Of a stretch of DNA of 44,374 bases, positions 1-7,103 are shown one piece after another. The DNA is from Myroides sp. 1354 (lineage in GTDB: Bacteria > Bacteroidota > Bacteroidia > Flavobacteriales > Flavobacteriaceae). Under the pieces are notes generated by a model, which was given only the letters and a program-made list of their open reading frames with translations, did not search any database and was not told where the DNA came from. The translations under genes and the position numbers were made by a program. The DNA is taken from assembly GCF_030324495.1 (NCBI RefSeq), contig NZ_JACAGN010000012.1:80966-125339 (forward strand), written 5' to 3'. Every line of letters begins with the position of its first letter. Positions within the stretch are counted from its first letter, which is position 1.

Positions 1-1
1 T

Positions 2-55
2 ATTGCCAAAAAAGTATTGGCAAAACAAGGAATTGCTATTGATGATATTGAATAA
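2..55 (+). CDS. C-terminal end of an unidentified protein (partial)
   Basis: An open frame enters from the left edge and ends at TAA 53-55. The 17 visible residues read IAKKVLAKQGIAIDDIE. They are hydrophilic, look like an ordinary cytoplasmic C-terminus and are too few to assign a family. A terminator hairpin follows at once, which supports this being a real gene end. Confidence 0.6.
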   Translation: MAKKVLAKQGIAIDDIE

Positions 56-57
56 AA

Positions 58-93
58 AAATCTCCAAGTACAAGTTTTGCTTGGAGATTTTTT
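58..93. terminator. Intrinsic terminator, probably bidirectional
   Basis: Arms AAATCTCCAAG (58-68) and CTTGGAGATTT (80-90) pair perfectly and are followed by a T run on the plus strand. The A run before the left arm gives a T run on the minus strand, so it can also serve the GNAT gene arriving from the right. Confidence 0.85.
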
Positions 94-142
94 ATGTATT
101 ACTGTAGAATATTCTTACCTTGAGTATACGATGTCGAAGTTT

Positions 143-631
143 TTATACGTGTGATGCAAGATTCATAAACATACAATGTTGAGGTCCTTTTACACCTTGG
201 TAGGTTCGACCTGAATCGCGATATCCTGTTTTTAAATAAAGGTGATAAGCAGCCGTATTTTCATAATTTACACCAAAAACAATTTCGTCTATTCCGGGAT
301 AGTGTTGTTGTATAAAGTCAGGGAGTATAAGAAGAGCAGCTTTAGCTATTCCTTTTCCTTGAAATTGTGGATTTATGGATAAGGCACGTAATAAGATCGA
401 TGAGGTATTAGGGGTATAGATGAGTCGATCATCGGACAGATCCAAAGAAAAAAATCCGATGGGGTTCCCATGATATAGAATACAGTACTGCTTGCGCAAT
501 GGTTTTGTTAGTATAGCAGGATTGGATAAAATCTGTTTTGGGGTAAGTGCGAAGTTGACCTGTTGTGGATCTAAGTCATAAGATACTAACGCATCATAGT
601 AAGAGGCTTGATAAGGAACTAGTGTAATCAT
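143..631 (-). CDS. GNAT family N-acetyltransferase
   Basis: A 162-residue single-domain protein of normal GNAT length. It would transfer an acetyl group from acetyl-CoA to an amine on an unknown substrate. The acetyl-CoA loop is visible as QFQGKGIAKAAL (Q-x-x-G-x-G/A, about residues 90-101). The later motif NYENTAAYHLYLKTGYRD is the usual GNAT motif B with the Tyr near the C-terminal beta strand. There is no signal peptide, so it is cytoplasmic. It lies 33 bp downstream of the SDR gene on the same strand and probably shares its transcript. Substrate cannot be inferred. Confidence 0.88.
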   Translation of the reverse strand: MITLVPYQASYYDALVSYDLDPQQVNFALTPKQILSNPAILTKPLRKQYCILYHGNPIGFFSLDLSDDRLIYTPNTSSILLRALSINPQFQGKGIAKAALLILPDFIQQHYPGIDEIVFGVNYENTAAYHLYLKTGYRDSGRTYQGVKGPQHCMFMNLASHV

Positions 632-664
632 TTTTTGTGATTGAGAATTAACAGTGCGATAGAA

Positions 665-1384
665 TTAATCTAATTGAGGCATAAAAATAGGGAATTGCTC
701 AAATAACTTCTTTGACATTGGATCGGGAAAGATATCGAGTAAGCCTTTTTCAAAATCAACGCAAATATTTTGAGCTAAATCTACCAAAGAAATCTTTTCT
801 GTTTGTATCTCGGCAGACATGGTTGAATCGACATAACCCGGATAAACGCCAATAATCTCAATACCTAATAAGGCGAGTTCGGGGCGTAGTGATTGCGTCA
901 GTAAATGTGCAGCGGTTTTGGATGCACAATAGGTTGCAATAGGCCTGATGACGGTGTGACTACCCACGGATAAAATATTGAGGATACTACTTCCTTCTCT
1001 TTTTTGTAAAATAGGAAGAAAGGAATTGACCATATGTATAATGCCAATATAGTTAATCTGCATCTCCAATAAGGCTTTTTTTCCCGCTTGTTCTCCTGTG
1101 AAATTAGACTTTAATTCAACTCCAGCGTTGTTAATCAAGATATCAACATCCTGACATTGTTCTACTGCTTTGCGAATTGTCTCTTCGTTGGTTACATCGA
1201 TGAAAACAGGAGTAAGGTGATTTGGAAAGATAGAAGCGACTTGATCTAGACGATCTAAGGCTATTCCTGTAACGTATATTTTGCGTGCTTTTCGCGCTAT
1301 AATTTCTTTGATGAGAGCTGTGCCTATTTCACCGTCTGCTCCAGTTAGTAGAACAACTTTATTTTCAAATGTTCTCGTATTCAT
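665..1384 (-). CDS. SDR family NAD(P)-dependent oxidoreductase
   Basis: Classical short-chain dehydrogenase of 239 residues. The frame is open further upstream, but that extension is a low-complexity hydrophobic stretch from a non-ATG codon, so I start at the ATG at 1384-1382 (MNTRTFENKVVLLTGADGEI). It shows the Rossmann motif TGADGEIG (14-21), NNAG (85-88) and the active site S139/S142, Y152-x3-K156. It should reduce or oxidise a small alcohol/ketone with NAD(P)(H); substrate unknown. It is first in a two-gene unit with the GNAT gene. A palindrome 33 bp upstream of the start suggests local repression, although no regulator gene is adjacent. Confidence 0.88.
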   Translation of the reverse strand: MNTRTFENKVVLLTGADGEIGTALIKEIIARKARKIYVTGIALDRLDQVASIFPNHLTPVFIDVTNEETIRKAVEQCQDVDILINNAGVELKSNFTGEQAGKKALLEMQINYIGIIHMVNSFLPILQKREGSSILNILSVGSHTVIRPIATYCASKTAAHLLTQSLRPELALLGIEIIGVYPGYVDSTMSAEIQTEKISLVDLAQNICVDFEKGLLDIFPDPMSKKLFEQFPIFMPQLD

Positions 1385-1417
1385 TCTAATTGTTTTTTTG
1401 GTTGTGATTATTCGTTT

Positions 1418-1432
1418 ACTTGTATGACAAGT
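1418..1432. promoter_or_regulatory. Palindromic operator candidate upstream of the SDR gene
   Basis: ACTTGT-ATG-ACAAGT is a perfect 6-bp inverted repeat with a 3-bp centre. Reading the minus strand, TACCTTTC (1452-1445) is one base off the Bacteroidetes -7 TAnnTTTG, with a TTTG (1472-1469) 16 bp further upstream. Transcription would start near 1438, putting the palindrome just downstream of +1, a typical repressor position. The binding protein is unknown. Confidence 0.45.
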
Positions 1433-1658
1433 GAAAACGCAGAGGAAAGGTAGAAATAAATTTAAAAGCAAAGAGAAGGAATAGAATAAAAATAGCAAAG
1501 GATTACTTTGAGCTGTTTTTAAGAGGTAGCTGTGCGATAAAAGAAAATGAGGATAGGTAATTTCTTTTATGTTTTTAAATACTGTAAAAACAGGAAGTTA
1601 TTTTAAATAATCTGAATACCTTTTGTATAATAAAGGGAAATACAGTGAAGGAAAATAA

Positions 1659-1666
1659 TATTTTTG
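1659..1666 (+). promoter_or_regulatory. -7 element for the PAP2 gene
   Basis: TATTTTTG matches TAnnTTTG and lies 40 bp before the ATG at 1707. No clear -33 TTG is seen at the usual distance. Confidence 0.4.
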
Positions 1667-1706
1667 TCCTTAGAAAATAAAATTATTTCGTTTTAAAAAG
1701 AGGAAA

Positions 1707-3107
1707 ATGAATATCAAAGTAGTTTTTGTGTGGTTTTGCCTAGGGAGTGCTTTAATGGGATACAGTCAACAGTTAAAACCCACACCAGCTTATACAAAGA
1801 ATGACTCTTTAGTTTTACCAACTTTTACTACGCCCAAATCTAGTTTTTGGGATAAAGAGGCGGTGAAAATTGGTTTTGTACCCACCTTATTGTTTGGAGC
1901 TTCTGCTGCAACATGGAACAGTAGAGAGGATATCAAAGAAAAAAGAGAGCGCTATATTCCAACTTTTAAATATCGTTTTGATGATTATTTACAATATGCA
2001 CCTGCTGCAGTAACTTTTGGACTGAAAGGGGCAGGTGTAAAGGGAAGAAATGAATTTAAACGCTCCGCAATCACGTATGCAACCAGTGTGGCAATCATGG
2101 CTATTCTTGTTAATGGAATTAAGTATACTGCCAAAGTAGAGCGTCCAGATGGATCATCTAAAAATTCTTTTCCTTCTGGACATAGTGCGAATGCTTTTAA
2201 TAATGCTGCATTCTTAGATCGAGAGTATGGTTTAGTCAATCCCGCTTATTCTATAGGGGGATATAGCATGGCTACGATGACAGCTGTTGGACGCGGATTA
2301 AACAACAGGCATTGGGTATCTGACGTTTTCGCAGGAGCGGGAATAGGAATATTATCTTCTCAATTAGCCTATTTTTTTGTCGATAAGTTTTATGGAAATA
2401 AAGGAGATAATTTGAGTTTACTTTCCAAACTAGAAGATAGTGAAAACCCCTCATTTCTCGCAATGAAATTAGGATATGCTAGTGCCTTTGAAAGTATTAT
2501 TGAAGATGAGGAAGAAGAAACTTTAGCGAAGATGGGATGGGAAGCAGGAATTGAAGGGGCTTATTTCTTTACCAAAAATTGGGGTGTAGGAGGTCAATTT
2601 ACAGTAGCTGGTTTCCCTTTTAATAAGAGTAGGGTGAGTGTTCCTGTAGATGAAAATACACCAGAATATATAAAAGAAGCTGATATTGCTACAGAATCTC
2701 TAGGAAATTTAAATATCGGAATTGGGCCTTATTATGCGATTCACTTTTCAGATCGTTGGAATCTGATGATTAAAGGATTAGTCGGATATAGTATTGCGGC
2801 AAATGGACATGTGAAATTAAAAATAAACGCGCCAGAAGATCAATTAACCGTTGAAGAAAAAGAAGGTGTTATTCTTGCTTCTTATAAACCGAAAAATGCC
2901 CTTCAAGTGACAACTGGACTAGCTTTAACTTATAATTTTGCATCTAACTTAGGAGCGACCCTTTATTCTGATTTTAATCACAGTCAATCGAAATATACCT
3001 ATCATTTAAATAAAGATTTTCTCGATCCAGGAGAACCTGAATTGTTTACAGATCGAAGTCCGTTCAATTATATGACCTTGGGGATTCGACTCACAGCCTT
3101 TTTTTAG
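1707..3107 (+). CDS. PAP2 superfamily phosphatase with C-terminal outer-membrane-barrel-like region
   Basis: A 466-residue exported protein. A signal peptide covers about residues 1-21 (ends GYSQQ). The three PAP2 phosphatase motifs are complete: K139-x6-R146-P147, P156-S-G-H159 and R196-x5-H202-x3-D206, with the His as nucleophile and acid/base. Such enzymes remove phosphate from lipid phosphates or pyrophosphates in the envelope. After about residue 250 the sequence changes to alternating amphipathic strands (GWEAGIEGAYFF, NLNIGIGPYYAIHF, ALQVTTGLALTYNF) ending in a terminal Phe, as in outer-membrane barrels. The family role is known; the barrel reading and outer-membrane location are inference. 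Its stop codon overlaps the convergent DinB-like gene by 4 bp. Confidence 0.85.
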   Translation: MNIKVVFVWFCLGSALMGYSQQLKPTPAYTKNDSLVLPTFTTPKSSFWDKEAVKIGFVPTLLFGASAATWNSREDIKEKRERYIPTFKYRFDDYLQYAPAAVTFGLKGAGVKGRNEFKRSAITYATSVAIMAILVNGIKYTAKVERPDGSSKNSFPSGHSANAFNNAAFLDREYGLVNPAYSIGGYSMATMTAVGRGLNNRHWVSDVFAGAGIGILSSQLAYFFVDKFYGNKGDNLSLLSKLEDSENPSFLAMKLGYASAFESIIEDEEEETLAKMGWEAGIEGAYFFTKNWGVGGQFTVAGFPFNKSRVSVPVDENTPEYIKEADIATESLGNLNIGIGPYYAIHFSDRWNLMIKGLVGYSIAANGHVKLKINAPEDQLTVEEKEGVILASYKPKNALQVTTGLALTYNFASNLGATLYSDFNHSQSKYTYHLNKDFLDPGEPELFTDRSPFNYMTLGIRLTAFF

Positions 3108-3676
3108 TAAAAGTAGTTGAGACGCTCTGTTTTTTGCTGATGTACAATGTTCTTGATTTGCTCTAAATGTCTAAGGTTGTGAAAAACTACAATTTTTAAG
3201 GTGTCTCCTAGTCGCAATTTAACCCATGACCCAAAGAGCGTGGAGGTTTTTGTCCGGTTTAAATCAATTGTCTTTGCCTGTTCTAATAAAGCAATTAAGC
3301 TATTTTGTTGTTGGATAAAAATAGTCAATACACTGCGGTTTAGTTTGCTATTGCTAGGATTCATCGCTCGAGGCGTTTTCATTTTATTGAGTTTGACTTT
3401 GGGAAGTAAACGCTTCGCAAAGTAATTGCCAAAATATCCACTTTTGAAGGTAGGAGAAGGAGAGTGATAGGGTGAAGTACTGATTTTAATTGCAATTTCT
3501 GGAATATAGAAATACCCATAGCGATTGAGGTGCTCGACGCATTCTAAAATACTCCAACTAGCAGGTTGAGGTCTTGTGTTTAAATCTATATCTGAAAGTA
3601 ATTCAAGGTTTAGTGCTGCTTGTTTGATTTGATTTGTTAAGGTTAAAAGGTTTTTTAAAAGTTGTTTAGCTTCCAT
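3104..3676 (-). CDS. DinB-like family protein
   Basis: A 190-residue helical protein; I start at the ATG 3676-3674 (MEAKQLLKNLL) rather than an upstream TTG. The pattern of four long helices, a first conserved His in ECVEHLNRY and the pair H-x3-H in FHNLRHLEQI near the C-terminus is that of DinB/YfiT-type proteins, which place three His on a metal ion. Members include thiol-S-transferases and many proteins of unknown role. It is a single gene, convergent with and overlapping the 3' end of the PAP2 gene. A TTGAC-N4-GTCAA dyad lies upstream. Confidence 0.75.
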   Translation of the reverse strand: MEAKQLLKNLLTLTNQIKQAALNLELLSDIDLNTRPQPASWSILECVEHLNRYGYFYIPEIAIKISTSPYHSPSPTFKSGYFGNYFAKRLLPKVKLNKMKTPRAMNPSNSKLNRSVLTIFIQQQNSLIALLEQAKTIDLNRTKTSTLFGSWVKLRLGDTLKIVVFHNLRHLEQIKNIVHQQKTERLNYFY

Positions 3677-3716
3677 TTTTTTTAGACAAAATTCACTCAA
3701 TTCACCTCAAAAAAGA

Positions 3717-3730
3717 TTGACCTAAGTCAA
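3717..3730. promoter_or_regulatory. Crp/Fnr-like dyad upstream of the DinB-like gene
   Basis: TTGAC-CTAA-GTCAA is a perfect 5-bp inverted repeat with a 4-bp spacer, the layout of an Fnr box (TTGAT-N4-ATCAA). It lies 40 bp before the minus-strand ATG. A Crp/Fnr family gene is present in the window at 11577-12149, but any link is inference. Confidence 0.35.
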
Positions 3731-3923
3731 GATATAAAGTAGAATAATCGGAAGGGAAGTTTCTCTTTTAACTTGGTCCTTTTGGGAAGATACATGTTGA
3801 AGTGAAGTTCGAAAGAGAGGCTAAGTGTTTTAGCAAGAGGTTTTTGTGAAGATTTCACAAGGTAAACACATTTTTTAGTATTGAACTCATCTCGACTTTC
3901 TCTAATTGGTTAAAAAATTGCTC

Positions 3924-4002
3924 TTTTGAGTCTACTTTTTGCCATTTTTTCCTTCCGTAGCCCTGCTATGCAACTTGAAAATGCCTTTAATCAGACTCAA
4001 AA
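3924..4002. other. 79-bp nested-stem intergenic element
   Basis: This sits in the 475-bp gap 3677-4151, which holds no protein gene I can support. Outer arms TTTTGAGTCT (3924-3933) and AGACTCAAAA (3993-4002) are perfect complements. Inside, 3941-3949 pairs with 3977-3985 with one mismatch and one wobble. At the tip CGTAGC-CCT-GCTATG (3956-3970) forms a six-pair hairpin with one G-U. Three coaxial stems suggest a structured RNA or a small dispersed repeat. No second copy is seen in this window. Confidence 0.4.
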
Positions 4003-4063
4003 TAGCTAATTTTCACTTCAATCAAAAAAGCCAAGATAAGTTCATTATCTTTTTTGTTTTTCT

Positions 4064-4126
4064 TACATTTGTACATCAAATAAAAAAATGACAAAAAAAG
4101 AAGTTGCTTTATGCGAATGAAGCAAC
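4064..4126 (+). promoter_or_regulatory. Promoter and leader of the cysteine desulfurase gene, with a micro-ORF
   Basis: TACATTTG (4064-4071) matches TAnnTTTG. Downstream, ATG 4088 opens a 10-codon ORF, MTKKEVALCE, ending at TGA 4118-4120, 31 bp before the gene. Its end overlaps a perfect stem GTTGCTT (4103-4109)/AAGCAAC (4120-4126). A Cys codon inside the hairpin loop of a cysteine-metabolism leader is suggestive of attenuation, but this may be chance. Confidence 0.35.
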
Positions 4127-4151
4127 GACGATTGCGCTAACTAATTAAGTA

Positions 4152-5276
4152 ATGAAACAAATATATCTGGATAATGCCGCAACTACTTCAGTCCGCCCAG
4201 AAGTAATTGAAGAGATGGTGAAAGTATTGAGAAATGATTATGGGAACCCCTCATCGACCTACTCAATCGGACGGCATGCGAAAGCGTTAATTGAAGGAGC
4301 AAGAAAAACAATTGCCAAACAATTTAATGCCAATTCTTCAGAGATTATTTTTACTTCTTGTGGTACAGAGGCAAACAATTGGATTCTGCTTTCTGCTGTA
4401 CGCGATTTAGGAGTGAAGAGAATTATTACGACTCAATTGGAACACCATGCCGTTTTAAATACAGTCAAGCATTTGGCTCAAGTATATGGTATTGAAGTAG
4501 TATTTCTATCAATTAATCCAAACAGTGAAATTGACTATGTACAGTTGGAAAACCTCCTAAAAGAGGATACCAAAACATTGGTGAGTTTAATGCACGTGAA
4601 TAATGAAGTTGGAACAGAATTAGATCTTGAAAAGGTAGCTAATTTATGTGTAACCCATGACGCTTTGTTTCACTGTGATACGGTACAATCGGTTGGAAAG
4701 AAAAGAATCGATTTAAGTGTTTTACCTATTGATTTCATTGTAGCTAGTGCACACAAATTTCACGGACCAAAAGGAATTGGATTTGCTTTTATCCGCAAGA
4801 AAAATGTGTTGAAACCCGCTATCCATGGAGGAGAGCAAGAAAAAGGGTTGCGCGCTGGAACAGAAGGAGTACACCAAGTTGTAGGGATGGCAAAAGCTTT
4901 AGAAATGGCCTATGACTTATTAGAAGAAGAAAGTGCTTACATTGCAGCGATTAAATCATATTGTCAACAACGTTTGTTGGAAGTTTATCCAGAGGTGAAA
5001 TTCAACGGAAACAGTACAGGATTTTATAATATTCTGAATGTGTTGTTGCCAATGACACAAGAAAAAGCAGCGATGATGTTATTTCAATTAGACATGAAAG
5101 GAATTGCAGTGTCAAGAGGAAGTGCATGCCAATCGGGAAGTCAAAAACCATCACACGTTTTAGCACAGTTCTTAAACGAAGAAGATTTGAAGAAACCGAG
5201 CTTAAGATTGTCATTCAGTCATGAAAATACGAAAGAAGAGATCGATAGATTAATTGAACTTCTTCAAGAAATTTAA
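4152..5276 (+). CDS. Cysteine desulfurase (NifS/IscS-type)
   Basis: A 374-residue PLP enzyme that takes sulfur from L-cysteine to form alanine and an enzyme persulfide, feeding Fe-S cluster or other thio-cofactor assembly in the cytoplasm. It starts with the family signature YLDNAATT. The PLP lysine is K202 in SAHKFHGPKG, and the persulfide Cys is C326 in RGSACQSGSQ, the short-loop arrangement of class I enzymes. GTEANN and HVNNEVG are also typical. Length is normal for the smaller NifS-like members. It is monocistronic, between its own promoter and a strong terminator. No iscU or sufBCD is near, so I do not assign a specific symbol (iscS, nifS). Confidence 0.93.
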   Translation: MKQIYLDNAATTSVRPEVIEEMVKVLRNDYGNPSSTYSIGRHAKALIEGARKTIAKQFNANSSEIIFTSCGTEANNWILLSAVRDLGVKRIITTQLEHHAVLNTVKHLAQVYGIEVVFLSINPNSEIDYVQLENLLKEDTKTLVSLMHVNNEVGTELDLEKVANLCVTHDALFHCDTVQSVGKKRIDLSVLPIDFIVASAHKFHGPKGIGFAFIRKKNVLKPAIHGGEQEKGLRAGTEGVHQVVGMAKALEMAYDLLEEESAYIAAIKSYCQQRLLEVYPEVKFNGNSTGFYNILNVLLPMTQEKAAMMLFQLDMKGIAVSRGSACQSGSQKPSHVLAQFLNEEDLKKPSLRLSFSHENTKEEIDRLIELLQEI

Positions 5277-5283
5277 GAAAAAG

Positions 5284-5315
5284 AATCTACTAATTCGAAT
5301 TAGTAGATTTTTTTG
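5284..5315 (+). terminator. Intrinsic terminator after the cysteine desulfurase gene
   Basis: A perfect 26-bp palindrome (5284-5309, centre TTCGAA) is followed by a run of T. Confidence 0.9.
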
Positions 5316-5374
5316 TTTTCTAAATGTTTAAAAAATAAATAAAAAAGAGGTAAAAAAATGTTAATGTAAAAAGC

Positions 5375-5406
5375 TTTGTTTTACAATAACATTCGCATTA
5401 AATTTG
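5375..5406 (+). promoter_or_regulatory. purM-ruvX promoter
   Basis: TTTG (5375-5378), a 20-bp spacer and TAAATTTG (5399-5406) form a full Bacteroidetes-type -33/-7 promoter 19 bp before the ATG. This is one of the two best matches in the window. Confidence 0.75.
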
Positions 5407-5425
5407 CACAAACAACACACTATTT

Positions 5426-6598
5426 ATGAGTTCAAGTAATAGATACGCGCTTCGCGGAGTTTCTGCTGAGAAAGAAGATGTTCACAATGCAATAAAGAAC
5501 ATAGATAAAGGATTGTTTCCTAAAGCATTCTGTAAAATTATTCCCGATCACTTAACTGGAGATGAAGAATATTGTTTGATTATGCATGCTGATGGAGCAG
5601 GAACAAAATCGTCATTAGCTTATATGTACTGGAAAGAAACAGGAGATATTTCTGTTTGGAAAGGTATTGCTCAAGATGCCTTAATTATGAATATTGATGA
5701 TTTATTGTGTGTAGGTGCAACAGATAATATCTTGTTGTCAAGCACAATTGGACGTAATAAAAACCTAGTTCCAGGTGAAGTAATTTCAGCGATCATCAAT
5801 GGAACAGAAGAATTAATTGAAGAATTAAAATCATTTGGCGTAACGATTCACTCTACAGGAGGAGAAACGGCTGATGTGGGTGATTTAGTGCGTACTATCA
5901 TCGTAGACTCTACTGTTACAGCGCGTATGAAACGCAGCGATGTAATTGACAATGCTAATATCCAAGCTGGAGATGTAATTGTTGGATTAGAGTCTTTTGG
6001 TCAAGCAACTTACGAGAAAGGATACAATGGGGGAATGGGAAGTAACGGACTTACTTCTGCTCGTCATGATGTATTTGATCATTCTTTAGCTGCTAAATAT
6101 CCGGAGAGTTATGATTCATCTGTTCCAGAAGAATTAGTATATTCAGGAAAAGTACAATTGACGGATGCCGTTGCTAATGCACCAATCGACGCTGGAAAAT
6201 TAGTGTTATCTCCAACGAGAACTTATGCGCCCATCATCAAAGCGATTTTAGATCAATATAAAGCAGATGATGTGCATGGAATGATTCACTGTAGTGGTGG
6301 AGCACAAACAAAAATTTTACACTTTGTAGATCATCTACATATTATCAAAGACAATTTATTTGAGGTACCACCGTTGTTTCAATTGATACAAGAACAATCA
6401 AAAACAGATTGGAAAGAAATGTACCAAGTATTCAACTGTGGACATCGTATGGAATTATACGTAAATCCTGCTATTGCAGAAGAAATTATTGCAATTGCTC
6501 AATCGTTCAACGTGAGAGCGCAAATTGTAGGACGCGTAGAAGCTTCAGCAGATAAAAAATTAACGATTCAATCCACATACGGGACATTTACTTACTAA
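5426..6598 (+). CDS. purM: Phosphoribosylformylglycinamidine cyclo-ligase (AIR synthase)
   Basis: A 390-residue protein of the PurM/AIR-synthase superfamily in the longer form found in Bacteroidetes. It would close FGAM to AIR with ATP, the fifth step of de novo purine synthesis, in the cytoplasm. Visible family features are the ATP-binding region MHADGAGTKSSLAYMYW (near 53-69), DALIMNIDDLLCVGA, and the Gly-rich GVTIHSTGGETADVGD. The C-terminal AIRS_C domain begins near GDVIVGLESFGQ and includes HCSGGAQTKIL. It overlaps nothing but is separated from ruvX by one base, so the two are surely cotranscribed. The sequence is divergent from E. coli PurM; the family is certain, the exact role highly likely. 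Confidence 0.88.
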   Translation: MSSSNRYALRGVSAEKEDVHNAIKNIDKGLFPKAFCKIIPDHLTGDEEYCLIMHADGAGTKSSLAYMYWKETGDISVWKGIAQDALIMNIDDLLCVGATDNILLSSTIGRNKNLVPGEVISAIINGTEELIEELKSFGVTIHSTGGETADVGDLVRTIIVDSTVTARMKRSDVIDNANIQAGDVIVGLESFGQATYEKGYNGGMGSNGLTSARHDVFDHSLAAKYPESYDSSVPEELVYSGKVQLTDAVANAPIDAGKLVLSPTRTYAPIIKAILDQYKADDVHGMIHCSGGAQTKILHFVDHLHIIKDNLFEVPPLFQLIQEQSKTDWKEMYQVFNCGHRMELYVNPAIAEEIIAIAQSFNVRAQIVGRVEASADKKLTIQSTYGTFTY

Positions 6599-6599
6599 A

Positions 6600-7016
6600 A
6601 TGGGACGTTTACTAGCTATTGATTTTGGTCAAAAGAGAACGGGTATTGCTGTAACAGATGAGTTGCAAATTATTGCCTCGGGGTTAACTACGGTGACTAC
6701 CAGTGAATTGATGTCTTTTTTGAACGATTATTTTCAGAAGGAAAAAGTAGATAGAGTCATAATAGGTGAACCAAAGCGCTTGAATAACGAGCCATCGGAG
6801 GTAACGCCTATTTTAAATGAGTTTATTGCTGCCTTTACCAAAACTTTTCCCACAATGCCTGTAGAGCGTATTGACGAGCGATTTACTTCAAAAATGGCCT
6901 TTCAAACCATGATTGATAGTGGCTTAAAGAAAAAGCAAAGACAGAATAAAGCGTTGATTGATGAAATCGCAGCTACTATTATCTTACAAGATTATATGGG
7001 GCGTAATGCGATTTAA
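6600..7016 (+). CDS. ruvX: Holliday-junction resolvase-like protein RuvX (YqgF)
   Basis: A 138-residue RNase H-fold protein of standard YqgF length. It starts MGRLLAIDFGQKRTGIAV with the first catalytic Asp D8 in AIDFG. VIIGEPKRLNNEPS carries the conserved Glu, ERIDERFTSKMA the typical R-x-D-E-R-F-T, and DEIAATIIL the last Asp. E. coli YqgF acts in 16S rRNA 5' processing and related proteins cut Holliday junctions, so either role is possible. It starts one base after purM stops, giving translational coupling. No terminator hairpin follows; mqo has its own -7 element. Confidence 0.92.
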   Translation: MGRLLAIDFGQKRTGIAVTDELQIIASGLTTVTTSELMSFLNDYFQKEKVDRVIIGEPKRLNNEPSEVTPILNEFIAAFTKTFPTMPVERIDERFTSKMAFQTMIDSGLKKKQRQNKALIDEIAATIILQDYMGRNAI

Positions 7017-7072
7017 TTCGTTCTTTTTTAAAAATTTAGCAGTAAAAAACTGTTTTTCCTGTAGATAAAAAT

Positions 7073-7080
7073 TAATTTTG
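7073..7080 (+). promoter_or_regulatory. -7 element for mqo
   Basis: TAATTTTG matches TAnnTTTG and lies 23 bp before the ATG. The -33 region is T-rich without a clear TTG. Confidence 0.5.
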
Positions 7081-7103
7081 CATATAAATAAATATTCGAT
7101 ATA

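Noticed and set aside
5002..5214. Minus-strand 70-residue ORF inside the cysteine desulfurase gene
   Set aside because: It overlaps the active-site Cys region of a conserved gene and has no features of its own.
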